From: Streptomyces olivoverticillatus
GTDB taxonomy: Bacteria; Actinomycetota; Actinomycetes; Streptomycetales; Streptomycetaceae
Direction: 5' to 3'
NCBI RefSeq assembly: GCF_014203555.1
Contig: NZ_JACHJH010000007.1
Location: 1-64,000, forward strand
Length of the DNA: 64,000 nt
A program made the translations under genes and the position numbers. The notes beneath the pieces were generated by a model that did no database searches, was not told the origin of the DNA, and saw only the letters and a program-made list of their open reading frames with translations. Positions 54,616-63,956 of this stretch are shown here, piece by piece. Positions within the stretch are counted from its first letter, which is position 1. Each line of letters starts with the position of its first letter.

Positions 54616-57600
54616 TGAGCGTCTTCGACCTGCCCAGGCTGCACTTCGCGGGCACCGCGACGACCAAACTGCCGACCGGGCCGCGCAGCGGCCTGGTCGA
54701 CCTGGCCCGCAACCGCGCCCTGACCGGCGACGGGCCGTTCCCGCACGAGCGGCCCGCCGCCGAGTACCACGCCTATCTCCAGCAGCGCGGCCCGCGCTTC
54801 GGCCGCGACGGACGCCCCGACCCCCAAGGGGAGTTCAGCGCCGCCAAGGGCTGGAACTTCGACGGCAACGGCCACTTCCTGCTGGACGCCCGCATCGTCT
54901 CCGTCGAGACCGCGGACGGCGCCCCGCCCGACACCGGCGACCCGGTCGTCGGCCGCAGCGTGGACGTGTGGGGGCACTACAACGCCTACCTGCGCACGAC
55001 CGTCAACCGGGCCCGCGTCTTCGACCTGGACCCGGCCTCCTGGTGGACCACAACGCTGATGATCGGCCGCTTCGGCCTCGGGCGCCTGGGCCGCTCGCAC
55101 GACGACGGCTACCTGCTCACCGGCGGCGTCGACGGCTTCCAGCCGCCGCGCTGGGTCGGCTTCCGGCACATCCTGGACGTCGGCGAGCACGTCCTGCAAC
55201 GGCAGCTGCGCTACGGCGCGGTGCACCAGTTCGTCGTCCGCGGCCGGCCCGACTGGCTGCCGGACGCCCGCCTCTCGCCCGCCGTGCACGCGCTGCGCAC
55301 GGCGCTGGAGGAGGGCGGCGCGGACGGCATCGTGGTGCAGTTCGCGCTGGACGGCATGGCGTCGCCCCAGGCCCCGGACCAGCCGGGCCTGTGGCGCGTG
55401 CGCGGGACCGTCGCGCCCTGGCACGCCGACGAGCTGCGCTCGTACCCGGCCGGACGCCTGCTCGCCCCGCCCGCGGGCGGCGGGCGGCTGCACCACCTGA
55501 CGGTGCGGATCGCGGCCGGGCGGGCCGTGTTCAACATGGTCTCCGCGGTGCCGGTCACCACCCGGGCCCGCGAGGCGGGCCCGGGGCCGCTGCACCGGCT
55601 CGGGCCCCCGCTCGACGCCGGTGAACTCCAGCTGCGCACCAGCCGTTCGGGGCGGCTCGTCGCCCGCCTGCCGGCCGGTTCGTACCCGGGCGAACTCACC
55701 TCGGGCATCGTGACGGCGGCCGCCGAGCCGGGGTGGGAGGCGGCCGAGGCCGAGCCGCTGTGCCTGACCGGGACCGACGACGCGGGCCGGCGGGTGACGC
55801 TGCTGGCCGAGCGGGAGGTCAACGTCCAGAGCGACGAGGCGGTCGTGGTCCTGCACCACCGCGACCGCCGCGGGGCAGGCGCCGACCACGCCGTGCAGGT
55901 CCCGCTGCGCGCCTATGTGCGCGGCCGCCCGGCGAGCGCCGGAAAGGTCTACGTACGGCAGTACTTCAACCCCCGGGCCCTGCCCGCCGATCCGGTGGCG
56001 GGCGCGGCCTCGGCGCGCTGCGGCGACGCGGTCGTGCTGGGGCTGCGCGGCGACGGCGGCTACGCGGGAACGTGCGTCGTGGAGACCGACGAGCACGGGC
56101 ACGGCCTGCTCACCCTGCGGGGCGAGCAGGCCGGCACCTGCCGCGTCCTGCTCTCCGCCGACCCCGCCGAGTCCCCGTGCGAGGGCCCCGGCGCCCCGGG
56201 CGCGGCCTGGCGGGCCTACGACGACGAGGACGCGCTCGGCTTCTGGGCGGGCGCCGGGGCGCTGGCCGTGCGGGTGCTGCCCGACGACTGGCACCTGGAC
56301 GAAGTGCCCCGCGAGAAGGTGGACTTCGCCCTGCTGCACCGCGAGGTCTTCGCCTACTACGAGCAGCTGTCCACCTTCATGCGCTCGGACGTCTTCAGCC
56401 TGGCCGACCGCTGCAAGGTGGAGACGTACGCCGAGCTGATGTGGCAGATGTGCGACCCGGCCAACAAGGCGAAGACGTACTACATGCCGCCCACCCGCGA
56501 CCTCTCCGACCCCAAGGCCCGCCTGCTGCTGGCCTTCCTGCGCAACCAGCAGGCGCGCGTCCGCCCGCCCCTGCCCGTGCCCGCGACGCCGACGGCCCCG
56601 GCCCGGATCACCACGCGCGGCGAGCTGTGGGCCCTCCTCAAACAGGCCGCCACCCTGGAGCTCGCGGTGATGCTCCAGTACCTGTACGCGGCCTTCTCGG
56701 TGCCCACCCACGGAGCCGGGCGGGAGTACGTGCGGCGCGGGCTGTGGACGCCCGAACAGCTCGAACTCGCCTGCGGGCAGGGCGGGGCGACGCTGGACGA
56801 CGGGATCCGGGGCACACTGCTCAACGTCGCCCGGGAAGAGATGATCCACTTCCTTCTGGTCAACAACATCATCATGGCGATGGGCGAGCCCTTCCACGTC
56901 CCGCTGATCGACTTCGCCACGCTGGGCGCCGAACTGCCGGTGCCGCTGGACTTCGCCCTCGAACCGCTGAGCATCGGCAGCGTGCAGCGGTATGCCGCCA
57001 TCGAACAGCCCGCGGCGCTCACCCCGGAGCTGAGCCGGGACGGTGCGGCGGACCGCCGCACCGCGCCGCGGTCCGGCCGGGCGTGGGGCTCGATCAGCGA
57101 GCTGTACGCGGCCGTCCGGGAAGGGCTGCAGCGCGTCCCGGACGTGTTCCTGGTGGAGAAGGGGCGCGGCGGCGGCGAACACCACGTGTTCCTGCGGGAA
57201 TCCGTCAACACCGAACATCCCGACTACCAGTTGGAGGTCGACGACCTGCCCAGCGCCCTGTTCGCCGTGGACGTCATCACCGAGCAGGGCGAGGGAAGCG
57301 TCCTCGGCCCCGCCGCGCCGCCCGAGACCTCGCACTTCGAGAGCTTCCTGCGGATCGGCGAGCTGCTGACCCACGAGCGCGTCCCCGGCCCGCACGGACG
57401 GCCGGTGCCGTGGAGCCCGGCCTACCCCGTGCTGCGCAACCCGACCCTGCGCACGGACGGCACCCACGGCCTGGCCAAGGACCCCGTCACCGATCCCGAA
57501 GCCCGCGCCGTGGCCCACCTGTTCAACCGCTCGTACCACCTGATGCTCCAGCTGATGGTGCAGCACTTCACCCAGAGCCCCGACGCCAGCCTGCGCCGCT

Positions 57601-57896
57601 CGAAGCTGATGAACGCCTCCATCGACGTCATGACCGGCATGATGCGCCCGCTCGCGGAGCTGCTGGTCACGATGGACTCCGGGCGGCGCGGCAGGACGGC
57701 CGGGCCGACGTTCGAGCTGGACGTGACGCCGGCGGCCTCGGCCCGTCCCGACGTGGCGCGCCGCGCACTCTCCCTGCGCTTCGAGCACCTCTCGGCGACC
57801 GCCCGCCGGTGCGCGGCGGTGCCCGAGCAGGTCCCGGAACTCATGTCCTTCTACGCCGATTTCTTCCGCACCCCCCGCACGGAAGGATGCTCATGA
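54615..57896 (+). CDS. Chromopyrrolic acid synthase-like protein (RebD/StaD/VioB family)
   Basis: A 1093-residue haem-type enzyme that couples two imine molecules into chromopyrrolic acid or its precursor. The long N-terminal part (SVFDLPRLHFAGTATTKLP start, VDVWGHYNAYLRTTVNR) is the VioB-type region. The C-terminal ferritin-like domain (about 670-760) has LELAVMLQYLYAAF and NVAREEMIHFLLVNNIIMAMGEP, which holds the Glu/His residues. The region MQHFTQ-like LMVQHFTQSPDASL is also present. Length lies between RebD (about 1010) and StaD (about 1110) as I recall them. Translationally coupled on both sides. VioB function is ruled out mainly by the RebC and P450 genes that follow. Confidence 0.92.
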   Translation: MSVFDLPRLHFAGTATTKLPTGPRSGLVDLARNRALTGDGPFPHERPAAEYHAYLQQRGPRFGRDGRPDPQGEFSAAKGWNFDGNGHFLLDARIVSVETADGAPPDTGDPVVGRSVDVWGHYNAYLRTTVNRARVFDLDPASWWTTTLMIGRFGLGRLGRSHDDGYLLTGGVDGFQPPRWVGFRHILDVGEHVLQRQLRYGAVHQFVVRGRPDWLPDARLSPAVHALRTALEEGGADGIVVQFALDGMASPQAPDQPGLWRVRGTVAPWHADELRSYPAGRLLAPPAGGGRLHHLTVRIAAGRAVFNMVSAVPVTTRAREAGPGPLHRLGPPLDAGELQLRTSRSGRLVARLPAGSYPGELTSGIVTAAAEPGWEAAEAEPLCLTGTDDAGRRVTLLAEREVNVQSDEAVVVLHHRDRRGAGADHAVQVPLRAYVRGRPASAGKVYVRQYFNPRALPADPVAGAASARCGDAVVLGLRGDGGYAGTCVVETDEHGHGLLTLRGEQAGTCRVLLSADPAESPCEGPGAPGAAWRAYDDEDALGFWAGAGALAVRVLPDDWHLDEVPREKVDFALLHREVFAYYEQLSTFMRSDVFSLADRCKVETYAELMWQMCDPANKAKTYYMPPTRDLSDPKARLLLAFLRNQQARVRPPLPVPATPTAPARITTRGELWALLKQAATLELAVMLQYLYAAFSVPTHGAGREYVRRGLWTPEQLELACGQGGATLDDGIRGTLLNVAREEMIHFLLVNNIIMAMGEPFHVPLIDFATLGAELPVPLDFALEPLSIGSVQRYAAIEQPAALTPELSRDGAADRRTAPRSGRAWGSISELYAAVREGLQRVPDVFLVEKGRGGGEHHVFLRESVNTEHPDYQLEVDDLPSALFAVDVITEQGEGSVLGPAAPPETSHFESFLRIGELLTHERVPGPHGRPVPWSPAYPVLRNPTLRTDGTHGLAKDPVTDPEARAVAHLFNRSYHLMLQLMVQHFTQSPDASLRRSKLMNASIDVMTGMMRPLAELLVTMDSGRRGRTAGPTFELDVTPAASARPDVARRALSLRFEHLSATARRCAAVPEQVPELMSFYADFFRTPRTEGCS

Positions 57897-59509
57897 CTGC
57901 CGAAACGCACGAGATGCCCGTCGCCGCGGAGACGGACGTCCTGATCGTGGGTGCCGGCCCGGTCGGGCTGGCACTCGCCCTCGACCTGGCCTACCGGGGC
58001 GTGCGCTTCCTCGCCCTGGACGCCTCGGACGGCCTGGTCCCCCACCCCAAGGTGGGGACGGTCGGCCCCCGTTCGATGGAGCTGTTCCGGCGCTGGGGCC
58101 TCGCCGACCGGATCCGGGCCACCGGCTGGCCCGGCGACCATCCGCTGGACATCGCCTGGGTGACGGCCGTGGGCGGCCACGAGATCCACCGTCTCGACTT
58201 CGGCACCGCTGACAGCCGCCCCGCGCTCCCCTACACGCCCGAGCCGGAACAGGTCTGCCCCCAGCACTGGCTGGCCCCGCTGCTCGCCGGCGAGGTCGGG
58301 GTGCACCCGGACGGCCCGCTGCGCCGCCGGTGCCGCGTCGACCGGCTGGTCCAGGACGGGGAGGGGGTGACGGCCGAGGCGACCGACCTGGCGGCCGGCG
58401 GGGCCCGGCTGGCCTTCCGGGCCCGCTACGCGGTGGCCTGCGACGGCGCGCCCTCGCCCGTGCGCAACGCGCTGGGCATCGATGCGCCCGCCCGCTACGA
58501 GACCCAGGTCTTCCGCAACATCCTCTTCCGCGCCCCCGAGCTGCGTGAACAACTCGGCAAGCGCGCCGCCCAGGTGTACTTCCTCACCCGGCCGCCCGCC
58601 CTGCGCTTCCCCCTGCGGTCGATGGACGGCCGGGAGCTGTACCGGCTGACGGTGGGGGCGGGCCGGGAGCCCGAGGCCGAGCAGGACGCAACGGCCCTGG
58701 TCCGCACGGCCATCGCGCTCGACACGCCGCTGCAGATCCTCTCCGAGAACGTCTGGCACCTCACCCACCGGGTCGCCGGGACCTACCGGCAGGGCCGCGT
58801 GCTGCTCGCCGGCGACGCCGCCCACACCCTCTCGCCGTCCGGCGGCTTCGGCATGAACACCGGCATCGGCGACGCCGCCGACCTGGGCTGGAAGCTCGCC
58901 GGGCAGCTGGCGGGCTGGGCCGGTCCGGGGCTGCTCGACTCCTACGACGCCGAACGCCGGCCGGTCGCCGAGCGCAGCCTGGAAGAGGCCAACGTCAACC
59001 TCATGCGGACGATGCGCCGCGAGCTGCCCGAGGGGATCCTGCTGGACTCGGCCGAGGGCGTACGGGCCCGGGCAGAACTCGCGGCCCGCCTGCAACGGGG
59101 CGGCGTGCGGCGCGAGTTCGACGCCCCGGACGTGCACTTCGGCTACCGCTACACCTCGCCGCTGATCGCCCCCAGCGGCCGTGGCGGCGACTGGCGGACC
59201 GCCGCCCTCCCCGGCGGCCGCGCCCCGCACGCCTGGCTGAGTCCGGGCACCTCGACGCTCGACCTGTTCGGCCGGGCGTTCCGGCTGATGTGCTTCGCGG
59301 ACTCCGACCGGCTGGGCCTGTTCCACAGCGCCTTCGCCCGGCGGCGCGTACCGCTGGAGACCACCCGCTGCACCGACCGCTCGGTGGCGGGCCTCTACGG
59401 CAAGCCGTACGTACTCGTGCGCCCGGACGGGCACGTGGCCTGGCGGGGCATCGAGCTGCCGCTGGACCCGGGCCGCCTGGCCGATCTGATCAGGGGAAGT
59501 GCCACATGA
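57893..59509 (+). CDS. RebC/StaC-like FAD monooxygenase
   Basis: A 538-residue class A flavin monooxygenase. In rebeccamycin and staurosporine biosynthesis RebC or StaC acts with the P450 on chromopyrrolate to make arcyriaflavin or K252c. Strong RebC-like stretches are VGPRSMELFRRWG, TGWPGDHPLDIAWVT, CPQHWLAPLLA, VFRNILFRAPELR, SPSGGFGMNTGI and the C-terminal LVRPDGHVAWRG. Aligned by eye to RebC, Val228 stands where RebC has Phe216 (StaC-like), while Arg251 matches RebC Arg239 (RebC-like). The ATG overlaps the RebD stop; GGAAGG is 6 nt upstream. Product oxidation state is therefore hard to predict. Confidence 0.93.
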   Translation: MTAETHEMPVAAETDVLIVGAGPVGLALALDLAYRGVRFLALDASDGLVPHPKVGTVGPRSMELFRRWGLADRIRATGWPGDHPLDIAWVTAVGGHEIHRLDFGTADSRPALPYTPEPEQVCPQHWLAPLLAGEVGVHPDGPLRRRCRVDRLVQDGEGVTAEATDLAAGGARLAFRARYAVACDGAPSPVRNALGIDAPARYETQVFRNILFRAPELREQLGKRAAQVYFLTRPPALRFPLRSMDGRELYRLTVGAGREPEAEQDATALVRTAIALDTPLQILSENVWHLTHRVAGTYRQGRVLLAGDAAHTLSPSGGFGMNTGIGDAADLGWKLAGQLAGWAGPGLLDSYDAERRPVAERSLEEANVNLMRTMRRELPEGILLDSAEGVRARAELAARLQRGGVRREFDAPDVHFGYRYTSPLIAPSGRGGDWRTAALPGGRAPHAWLSPGTSTLDLFGRAFRLMCFADSDRLGLFHSAFARRRVPLETTRCTDRSVAGLYGKPYVLVRPDGHVAWRGIELPLDPGRLADLIRGSAT

Positions 59510-60741
59510 CCGACCGGGGACCCGGCCCGTTCCGCATCTCGGACGTCCACCTTCCGGACCCGTACCCGCTCTACCGCCGCTACCGCGAGCGCGACCCCGT
59601 CCACCGGGCCGACGGCACGTGGTACCTCTTCCGCCACCACGACGTGGCCCGGGTGCTGGCGGACCGCGCCTATGTGCGCGGCGGTTCCCCGGCCCGGCTG
59701 CCGCAGGACTGCCCGCACCTGAGGAGGACGACCGCCAACTGGATGGTCTTCATGGACCCGCCGCGGCACACCCGGGTGCGCGCGCTGGTGCAGAAGAGCT
59801 TCACCCCGCGCATCGTCGAGGCGCTGCGCCCGCGCATCGGGCATCTGGCCTCAGAGCTCGTGGCCGAGCTGGCGGCGGAACTGCGCGCGGCGCCGCCCGG
59901 AAAGCAGGGCGGCGCGGACCTGGTGGACCGCTTCGCCGCCCCCTTCCCCATCCTCGTCATCAGCGAGCTGCTGGGCGTGCCGAAGGAGGACCGCCCCTGG
60001 TTCCGGGCCCGTGCGGTGGACCTCCAGCAGGCCACGAGCTCGCGCGTGGCCCGGCGGGCCGACGGCTTCGCAGTGGCGGACGCGGCGGCGCGGGAGCTGG
60101 ACTCCTACTTCCGGGCCGAGCTGGCCCGGCGCAGGGCCGACCTGGCGCGGCACGGCAGCGATCTGATCGCGGCGATGATGCGTGCGGAGGAGGAGAGCCC
60201 GCTCGGGGACGACGTGCTGGTGGGCACCTGCATCCACCTTCTGACGGCCGGTCACGAGACGACCACCAACCTGGTGTCGAAGGGCGTGCTGGCCCTGCTC
60301 GCCCACCCGGACCAGCTGGCGCTGCTGCGCGGGCAGCCGGAGCTGCTGCCGAACGCGGTGGAAGAACTGGTGCGGTACGACTCCCCGGTGCAGATGATCA
60401 CCCGGCAGGCGAAGGAGGACGACGTCCTGGGGGGCCGGGCGATATCCGCGGGCTCCAAGGTGACCCTGGTGCTGGGCTCGGCCAACCGGGACCCCGAGCG
60501 CTTCCCCGACCCGGACCGCCTCGACGTGCGCCGCGACGCGCGCCGCCACAGCGGCTTCGGCATGGGCGTCCACTACTGCGTGGGCGCACCGCTGGCCCGT
60601 GCCGAAGCGGAGATCGGCCTGGCGGCGCTGTTGCGCGGGCTGCCGGGGCTGGCCCTGGCCGAGGGGGACGACGCGGTGCGCTACGCGCAGGACCTGGTCT
60701 TCCACGGTCCGGAGCGGATGGTGGTGCGGACGGTCACTTGA
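59506..60741 (+). CDS. Cytochrome P450 (RebP/StaP-like, CYP245-type)
   Basis: A 411-residue P450 predicted to drive oxidative aryl-aryl coupling and decarboxylation of chromopyrrolate. Haem Cys358 lies in GFGMGVHYCVGAP; the I-helix has TAGHETTTN (E251, T252); the ExxR is in LVRY-adjacent EELVRYDS region; YRRYRERDPVH is at the N-terminus. Function is assigned from its coupling to the RebO, RebD and RebC-like genes (ATGA overlap with the RebC-like gene). It keeps the usual acid-alcohol pair. No ferredoxin gene is next to it. Its end overlaps the convergent monooxygenase by 8 nt. Confidence 0.9.
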   Translation: MTDRGPGPFRISDVHLPDPYPLYRRYRERDPVHRADGTWYLFRHHDVARVLADRAYVRGGSPARLPQDCPHLRRTTANWMVFMDPPRHTRVRALVQKSFTPRIVEALRPRIGHLASELVAELAAELRAAPPGKQGGADLVDRFAAPFPILVISELLGVPKEDRPWFRARAVDLQQATSSRVARRADGFAVADAAARELDSYFRAELARRRADLARHGSDLIAAMMRAEEESPLGDDVLVGTCIHLLTAGHETTTNLVSKGVLALLAHPDQLALLRGQPELLPNAVEELVRYDSPVQMITRQAKEDDVLGGRAISAGSKVTLVLGSANRDPERFPDPDRLDVRRDARRHSGFGMGVHYCVGAPLARAEAEIGLAALLRGLPGLALAEGDDAVRYAQDLVFHGPERMVVRTVT

Positions 60742-62311
60742 GGGTGAACCAGGTGTGCAGGTAGTCCTGCAGCGCCCGGGAGTCGGCAGCGGGGGCCCGC
60801 AGGCCGATGTGGCCGTCGGGCCGCATCAGGTGCAGGGTGCCGGACGGCAGCCGGCCGGTGTCGCGGTGCCCCGGGCGCACGTGGAAGACCTCGGCGGGCA
60901 GGGCGTGCCGGGCGAGGGCGCGGTCCACGGCGGCGGCCGCCGCCTCCAGGTCCGCGCCGTCGCCGGTGGACCTGCCGTGGACCAGCAGGGCGGTCCACCG
61001 CCCGTAGGAGAGCAGGTCGTGCAGCCGACGCCGGCGTCCGCCCTCGGTGACCGGCAGATCGGGCATCCGGTCACCGGCGCGCAGCGCCGCGCGCCCGGCG
61101 CCGTCGGCGGACAGGGCGCTCTTGCGGTGGTGGCGGGCGAGGTCGCTGAGCAGGATGCGGCCGCGCCCGCTGAAGCGTTCACCGGCCATCAGGGCCGGGA
61201 GGGCCAGGCGCATGGCGGCAAGGGTGGCCGGGGCGGGCGGCAGTTCGGTCACGTTGTGGCGCATCTGCCGCATGATCTCGGTGGCGGCGGCGCGCTGTTC
61301 GGTGGAGTAGGTGTCGAGCAGCGCGTCGCGCGCCCAGCCGTGGTGGACGGCCGCGAGCTTCCAGGCGAGGTTGTGCGCCCCGCGCAGCCCGGTGTTGAGG
61401 CCGCGGCCGCCGATCGGGGCCCACATATGGGCGCTGTCGCCCACGAGCATGGCCGGGCCCTCTCGCAGCGACGCCGCTATGCGGTCGTGGAAGCGGGCCC
61501 GGTTCAGCCAGAGCGGTTGGGTCGGCGTCAGGCGGAGGGCGGCGTCGTGCGCGGCCCGTGCGATGAGCTCGCGCATCTCCTCGGCGTCCGGCGGCGCGAC
61601 GAGCGCGGGGTCGGGATCGCTGACGAAGGCGAAGAAGCGGTAGCCGCCGCCGGGGCGCGGGGAGGCGATGAGGCACACCCGGCGCTCGAAGAAGAAGTAG
61701 CTGGTGTCGGGCTTGTACGCGTACTTCCAATCGGGCTCGGCGTTGATCTGCACGGCCTGGAGGCCGGTGCGGCGCTCCCCTTCGAAGGGGACGCCGAGCG
61801 CCTTGCGCACCAGGCTGTGGGCGCCCTCGCAGCCCACCACCCAGCGGCAGGCGATCGTTTCCGCGCGGCCGTTCGGGCCTCGTACGTCCACCTCAGCGGC
61901 GTCGGCGTACAGCCGGACGTCGACGGCTTCGCTCTCCCAGCGCACGGTGGTGTCCAGCTCGCCCAGCCGCTCCGTCAACAGCTCCTCGGTGGCGATCTGT
62001 TCGATGGACAGGGGCTCGGGGAAGAGCGTGTGGGACACGCTCATCTCGTGTCCGCCGACTCGGTGGCCCCGGACGTAGATCTCGGCCTGGCGCAGAGGCA
62101 GCCCCCCGCCCACGAACTTGTCGGCGCAGCCGAGGTCGCGCAGGACTTCCAGGGCGCGCTGCCACATGATGCTGGCGCGCACTTCGCGCTTGGTGTGCGG
62201 CTCCTTCTCCAGGACGGCGACGTCCAAACCGTACTGGCGGAGCGCGATCGCGAGGGCGAGGCCGGTGGGCCCCGCGCCGACGACCACGACATCACGGCAG
62301 GTCTCACTCAT
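60734..62311 (-). CDS. Second class A FAD-dependent monooxygenase of the cluster
   Basis: A 525-residue aromatic hydroxylase-like flavoprotein of the PheA/TetX/UbiH group. FAD GXGXXG is VVGAGPTGLALAIALRQYG; the usual C-D-G motif reads VVGCEGAHSLVRKALG, with Glu in place of Asp; the ribityl-binding GD motif is MLVGDSAHMWAPIGGRGLNTG. The C-terminal thioredoxin-like part (about 400-525) is present. It is distinct from the RebC-like protein. GGGGGAG precedes the ATG at 62311. In indolotryptoline clusters such as cladoniamide and BE-54017, extra flavin monooxygenases oxidise the indolocarbazole core, so a similar late step is possible here. Substrate unproven. Confidence 0.88.
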   Translation of the reverse strand: MSETCRDVVVVGAGPTGLALAIALRQYGLDVAVLEKEPHTKREVRASIMWQRALEVLRDLGCADKFVGGGLPLRQAEIYVRGHRVGGHEMSVSHTLFPEPLSIEQIATEELLTERLGELDTTVRWESEAVDVRLYADAAEVDVRGPNGRAETIACRWVVGCEGAHSLVRKALGVPFEGERRTGLQAVQINAEPDWKYAYKPDTSYFFFERRVCLIASPRPGGGYRFFAFVSDPDPALVAPPDAEEMRELIARAAHDAALRLTPTQPLWLNRARFHDRIAASLREGPAMLVGDSAHMWAPIGGRGLNTGLRGAHNLAWKLAAVHHGWARDALLDTYSTEQRAAATEIMRQMRHNVTELPPAPATLAAMRLALPALMAGERFSGRGRILLSDLARHHRKSALSADGAGRAALRAGDRMPDLPVTEGGRRRRLHDLLSYGRWTALLVHGRSTGDGADLEAAAAAVDRALARHALPAEVFHVRPGHRDTGRLPSGTLHLMRPDGHIGLRAPAADSRALQDYLHTWFTLK

Positions 62312-62441
62312 GCGCGTTCTCCCCCGGTGTGCGCCCTGGTGGGTCCCTATGGTCGGGGACGGCGCGGCGGGGGATCAATGGTGCCTTTTCGACCAGAAGG
62401 GTCTGCCGCCGAATACCTTTCCCCGGAATCGGCGCAAAACG

Positions 62442-62478
62442 CGTGGAGGCGGCCGGGTCGCGCCCGGCCGCCTCCACG
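62442..62478 (-). terminator. Perfect 16-bp hairpin between MFS and monooxygenase genes
   Basis: CGTGGAGGCGGCCGGG (62442-62457) pairs with CCCGGCCGCCTCCACG (62463-62478) around a 5-nt loop. On the minus strand it is followed by GTTTTG. It lies 15 bp past the MFS stop, so the MFS transcript probably ends here, and the monooxygenase should have its own promoter in 62312-62441. Confidence 0.9.
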
Positions 62479-62492
62479 ATGAGCCGGGTCCG

Positions 62493-63956
62493 TCAGCCCT
62501 GGGCCTCCGCCGCCACCGGCTTCGGGATCAGGAAGGACGTCGCGAGGGCGGCGGCCAGGATGACCACGCCCGCGATCATGCCCGCGGTGTAGTCGCCGGA
62601 CGAGGCCGGGTCGGACGGCAGCGTCGCCGTCTTGACCGCGTAGAGCAGCGCGAAGCTGAGCCCGGCACCGAGGTTGAAGGCGCCCGCGTTCAGGCCGGGC
62701 AGGAAGCCCGGGTTCTCGCCCGGGGACAGCACGACGCCGAGCCCGTTGAGCACGATGTTCGCCACGCCCGCGTAGGTGATGCCCACGAGGAGGGAGGCCG
62801 TCAGCAGCATGACGCGCGAGTGGCCGGGCAGCGTGACGATCAGCAGCACGACGGAGGCCGCCGAGCCGATGAGGCCGAGCCGCAGCACGCGGCCGTAGCC
62901 GTAGGTGGCGGCCAGCCGGCCGGCGATCGGGCCCATGGCCAGACCGGCGAGGGCGTACGGGGTGAGGGTCCACCACGCGGACTGCTCGGCGGTCATGCCC
63001 AGACCCGCCTTCGCGTCCTGGGCGAACGCCGGGACGAGGCCGTTCATGACGGCGAACACACCGGTCATGGTGAGCACGGTGGTCAGCAGGGTGGCCCAGG
63101 TACCGCGCTGCTTGAGGTGCCTGGTGGCGACCAGCGGGTGGCGGGAGCGGTCCTCGGTCCGCCAGAACAGCGCGAAGGCGGCGGCGGAGAGGACCGTGAG
63201 CGCGGCCACCATGCCCCAGTTCGCGGCGGCGAGCTTGCCGGCCTCGTTGAGCGCGACGAGCAGCGATCCGACCGAGACGACGAGGAGGCCGACACCGGGC
63301 CAGTCCATCCGCTTCGCGTCCGCGACCTTCGACTCCGGCGCCAGGGCGGCGACGAGCGCGGTGGCGACGGCCGCCACGCCCGCCATGGCCCAGAACACCG
63401 CCTGGAAGCCGTGCTTGTCGGCGAGGAAGCCGCCCGCGAGCGAGTCGACGCCGGCGATGCCGCCGTTGACGGCGGTGATCACACCCAGCAGGGTGCCGTA
63501 CCGCTTGGGCTCGGTCACCTCGACCCGCAGCATGATCAGACACAGCGGGACGGTCGGCCCGGACGCGCCCTGGATGACACGGCCGACGAACAGCATCGGC
63601 ACGCTCTGCGCGAGGGCCGCGACGACACAGCCGACGACCATCAGGGCCAGCATGCCGACCAGCACCTTGCGGCGCCCGATCACATCGCCGAGCCGGGGCA
63701 GGAAGAGCGAGAACAGGGCCGCGGAGGTGAAGAAGGCGGTCTGGGTGAGCCCGATCTCGGCGGAGCTGGCACCGAGGCTGTCCTCGATGTTCTTGAGCGC
63801 CGGGCTGAGCATGCTCGCGTTCAGCTGGAAGGCGATGCAGGCGGTGAGCAGCGCGGTGACCAGGACACCCACCCGGACGGGGCGTCCCGCCGGGGAGAGC
63901 CGGTTATCGGTGGTGCGGTCGGTGCTGGTGGTACGGGTGGTGCTTGAAACGTTCAT
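62493..63956 (-). CDS. MFS drug:H+ antiporter (DHA2, 14-TM type)
   Basis: A 487-residue transporter with about 14 hydrophobic segments, such as VGVLVTALLTACIAFQL, MLFVGRVIQGASGPTVPL, GLLVVSVGSLLVAL and GMIAGVVILAAALATSFLI. The loop 2-3 motif is FLPRLGDVIGRRKVL. Members export drugs and secondary metabolites, so product export and self-resistance are likely. The ATG at 63956 (MNVSSTTRTTSTDRTT) is favoured; a GTG at 63983 is possible, but neither has a strong ribosome binding site. It is next to the right edge, so upstream context is missing. Confidence 0.87.
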   Translation of the reverse strand: MNVSSTTRTTSTDRTTDNRLSPAGRPVRVGVLVTALLTACIAFQLNASMLSPALKNIEDSLGASSAEIGLTQTAFFTSAALFSLFLPRLGDVIGRRKVLVGMLALMVVGCVVAALAQSVPMLFVGRVIQGASGPTVPLCLIMLRVEVTEPKRYGTLLGVITAVNGGIAGVDSLAGGFLADKHGFQAVFWAMAGVAAVATALVAALAPESKVADAKRMDWPGVGLLVVSVGSLLVALNEAGKLAAANWGMVAALTVLSAAAFALFWRTEDRSRHPLVATRHLKQRGTWATLLTTVLTMTGVFAVMNGLVPAFAQDAKAGLGMTAEQSAWWTLTPYALAGLAMGPIAGRLAATYGYGRVLRLGLIGSAASVVLLIVTLPGHSRVMLLTASLLVGITYAGVANIVLNGLGVVLSPGENPGFLPGLNAGAFNLGAGLSFALLYAVKTATLPSDPASSGDYTAGMIAGVVILAAALATSFLIPKPVAAEAQG

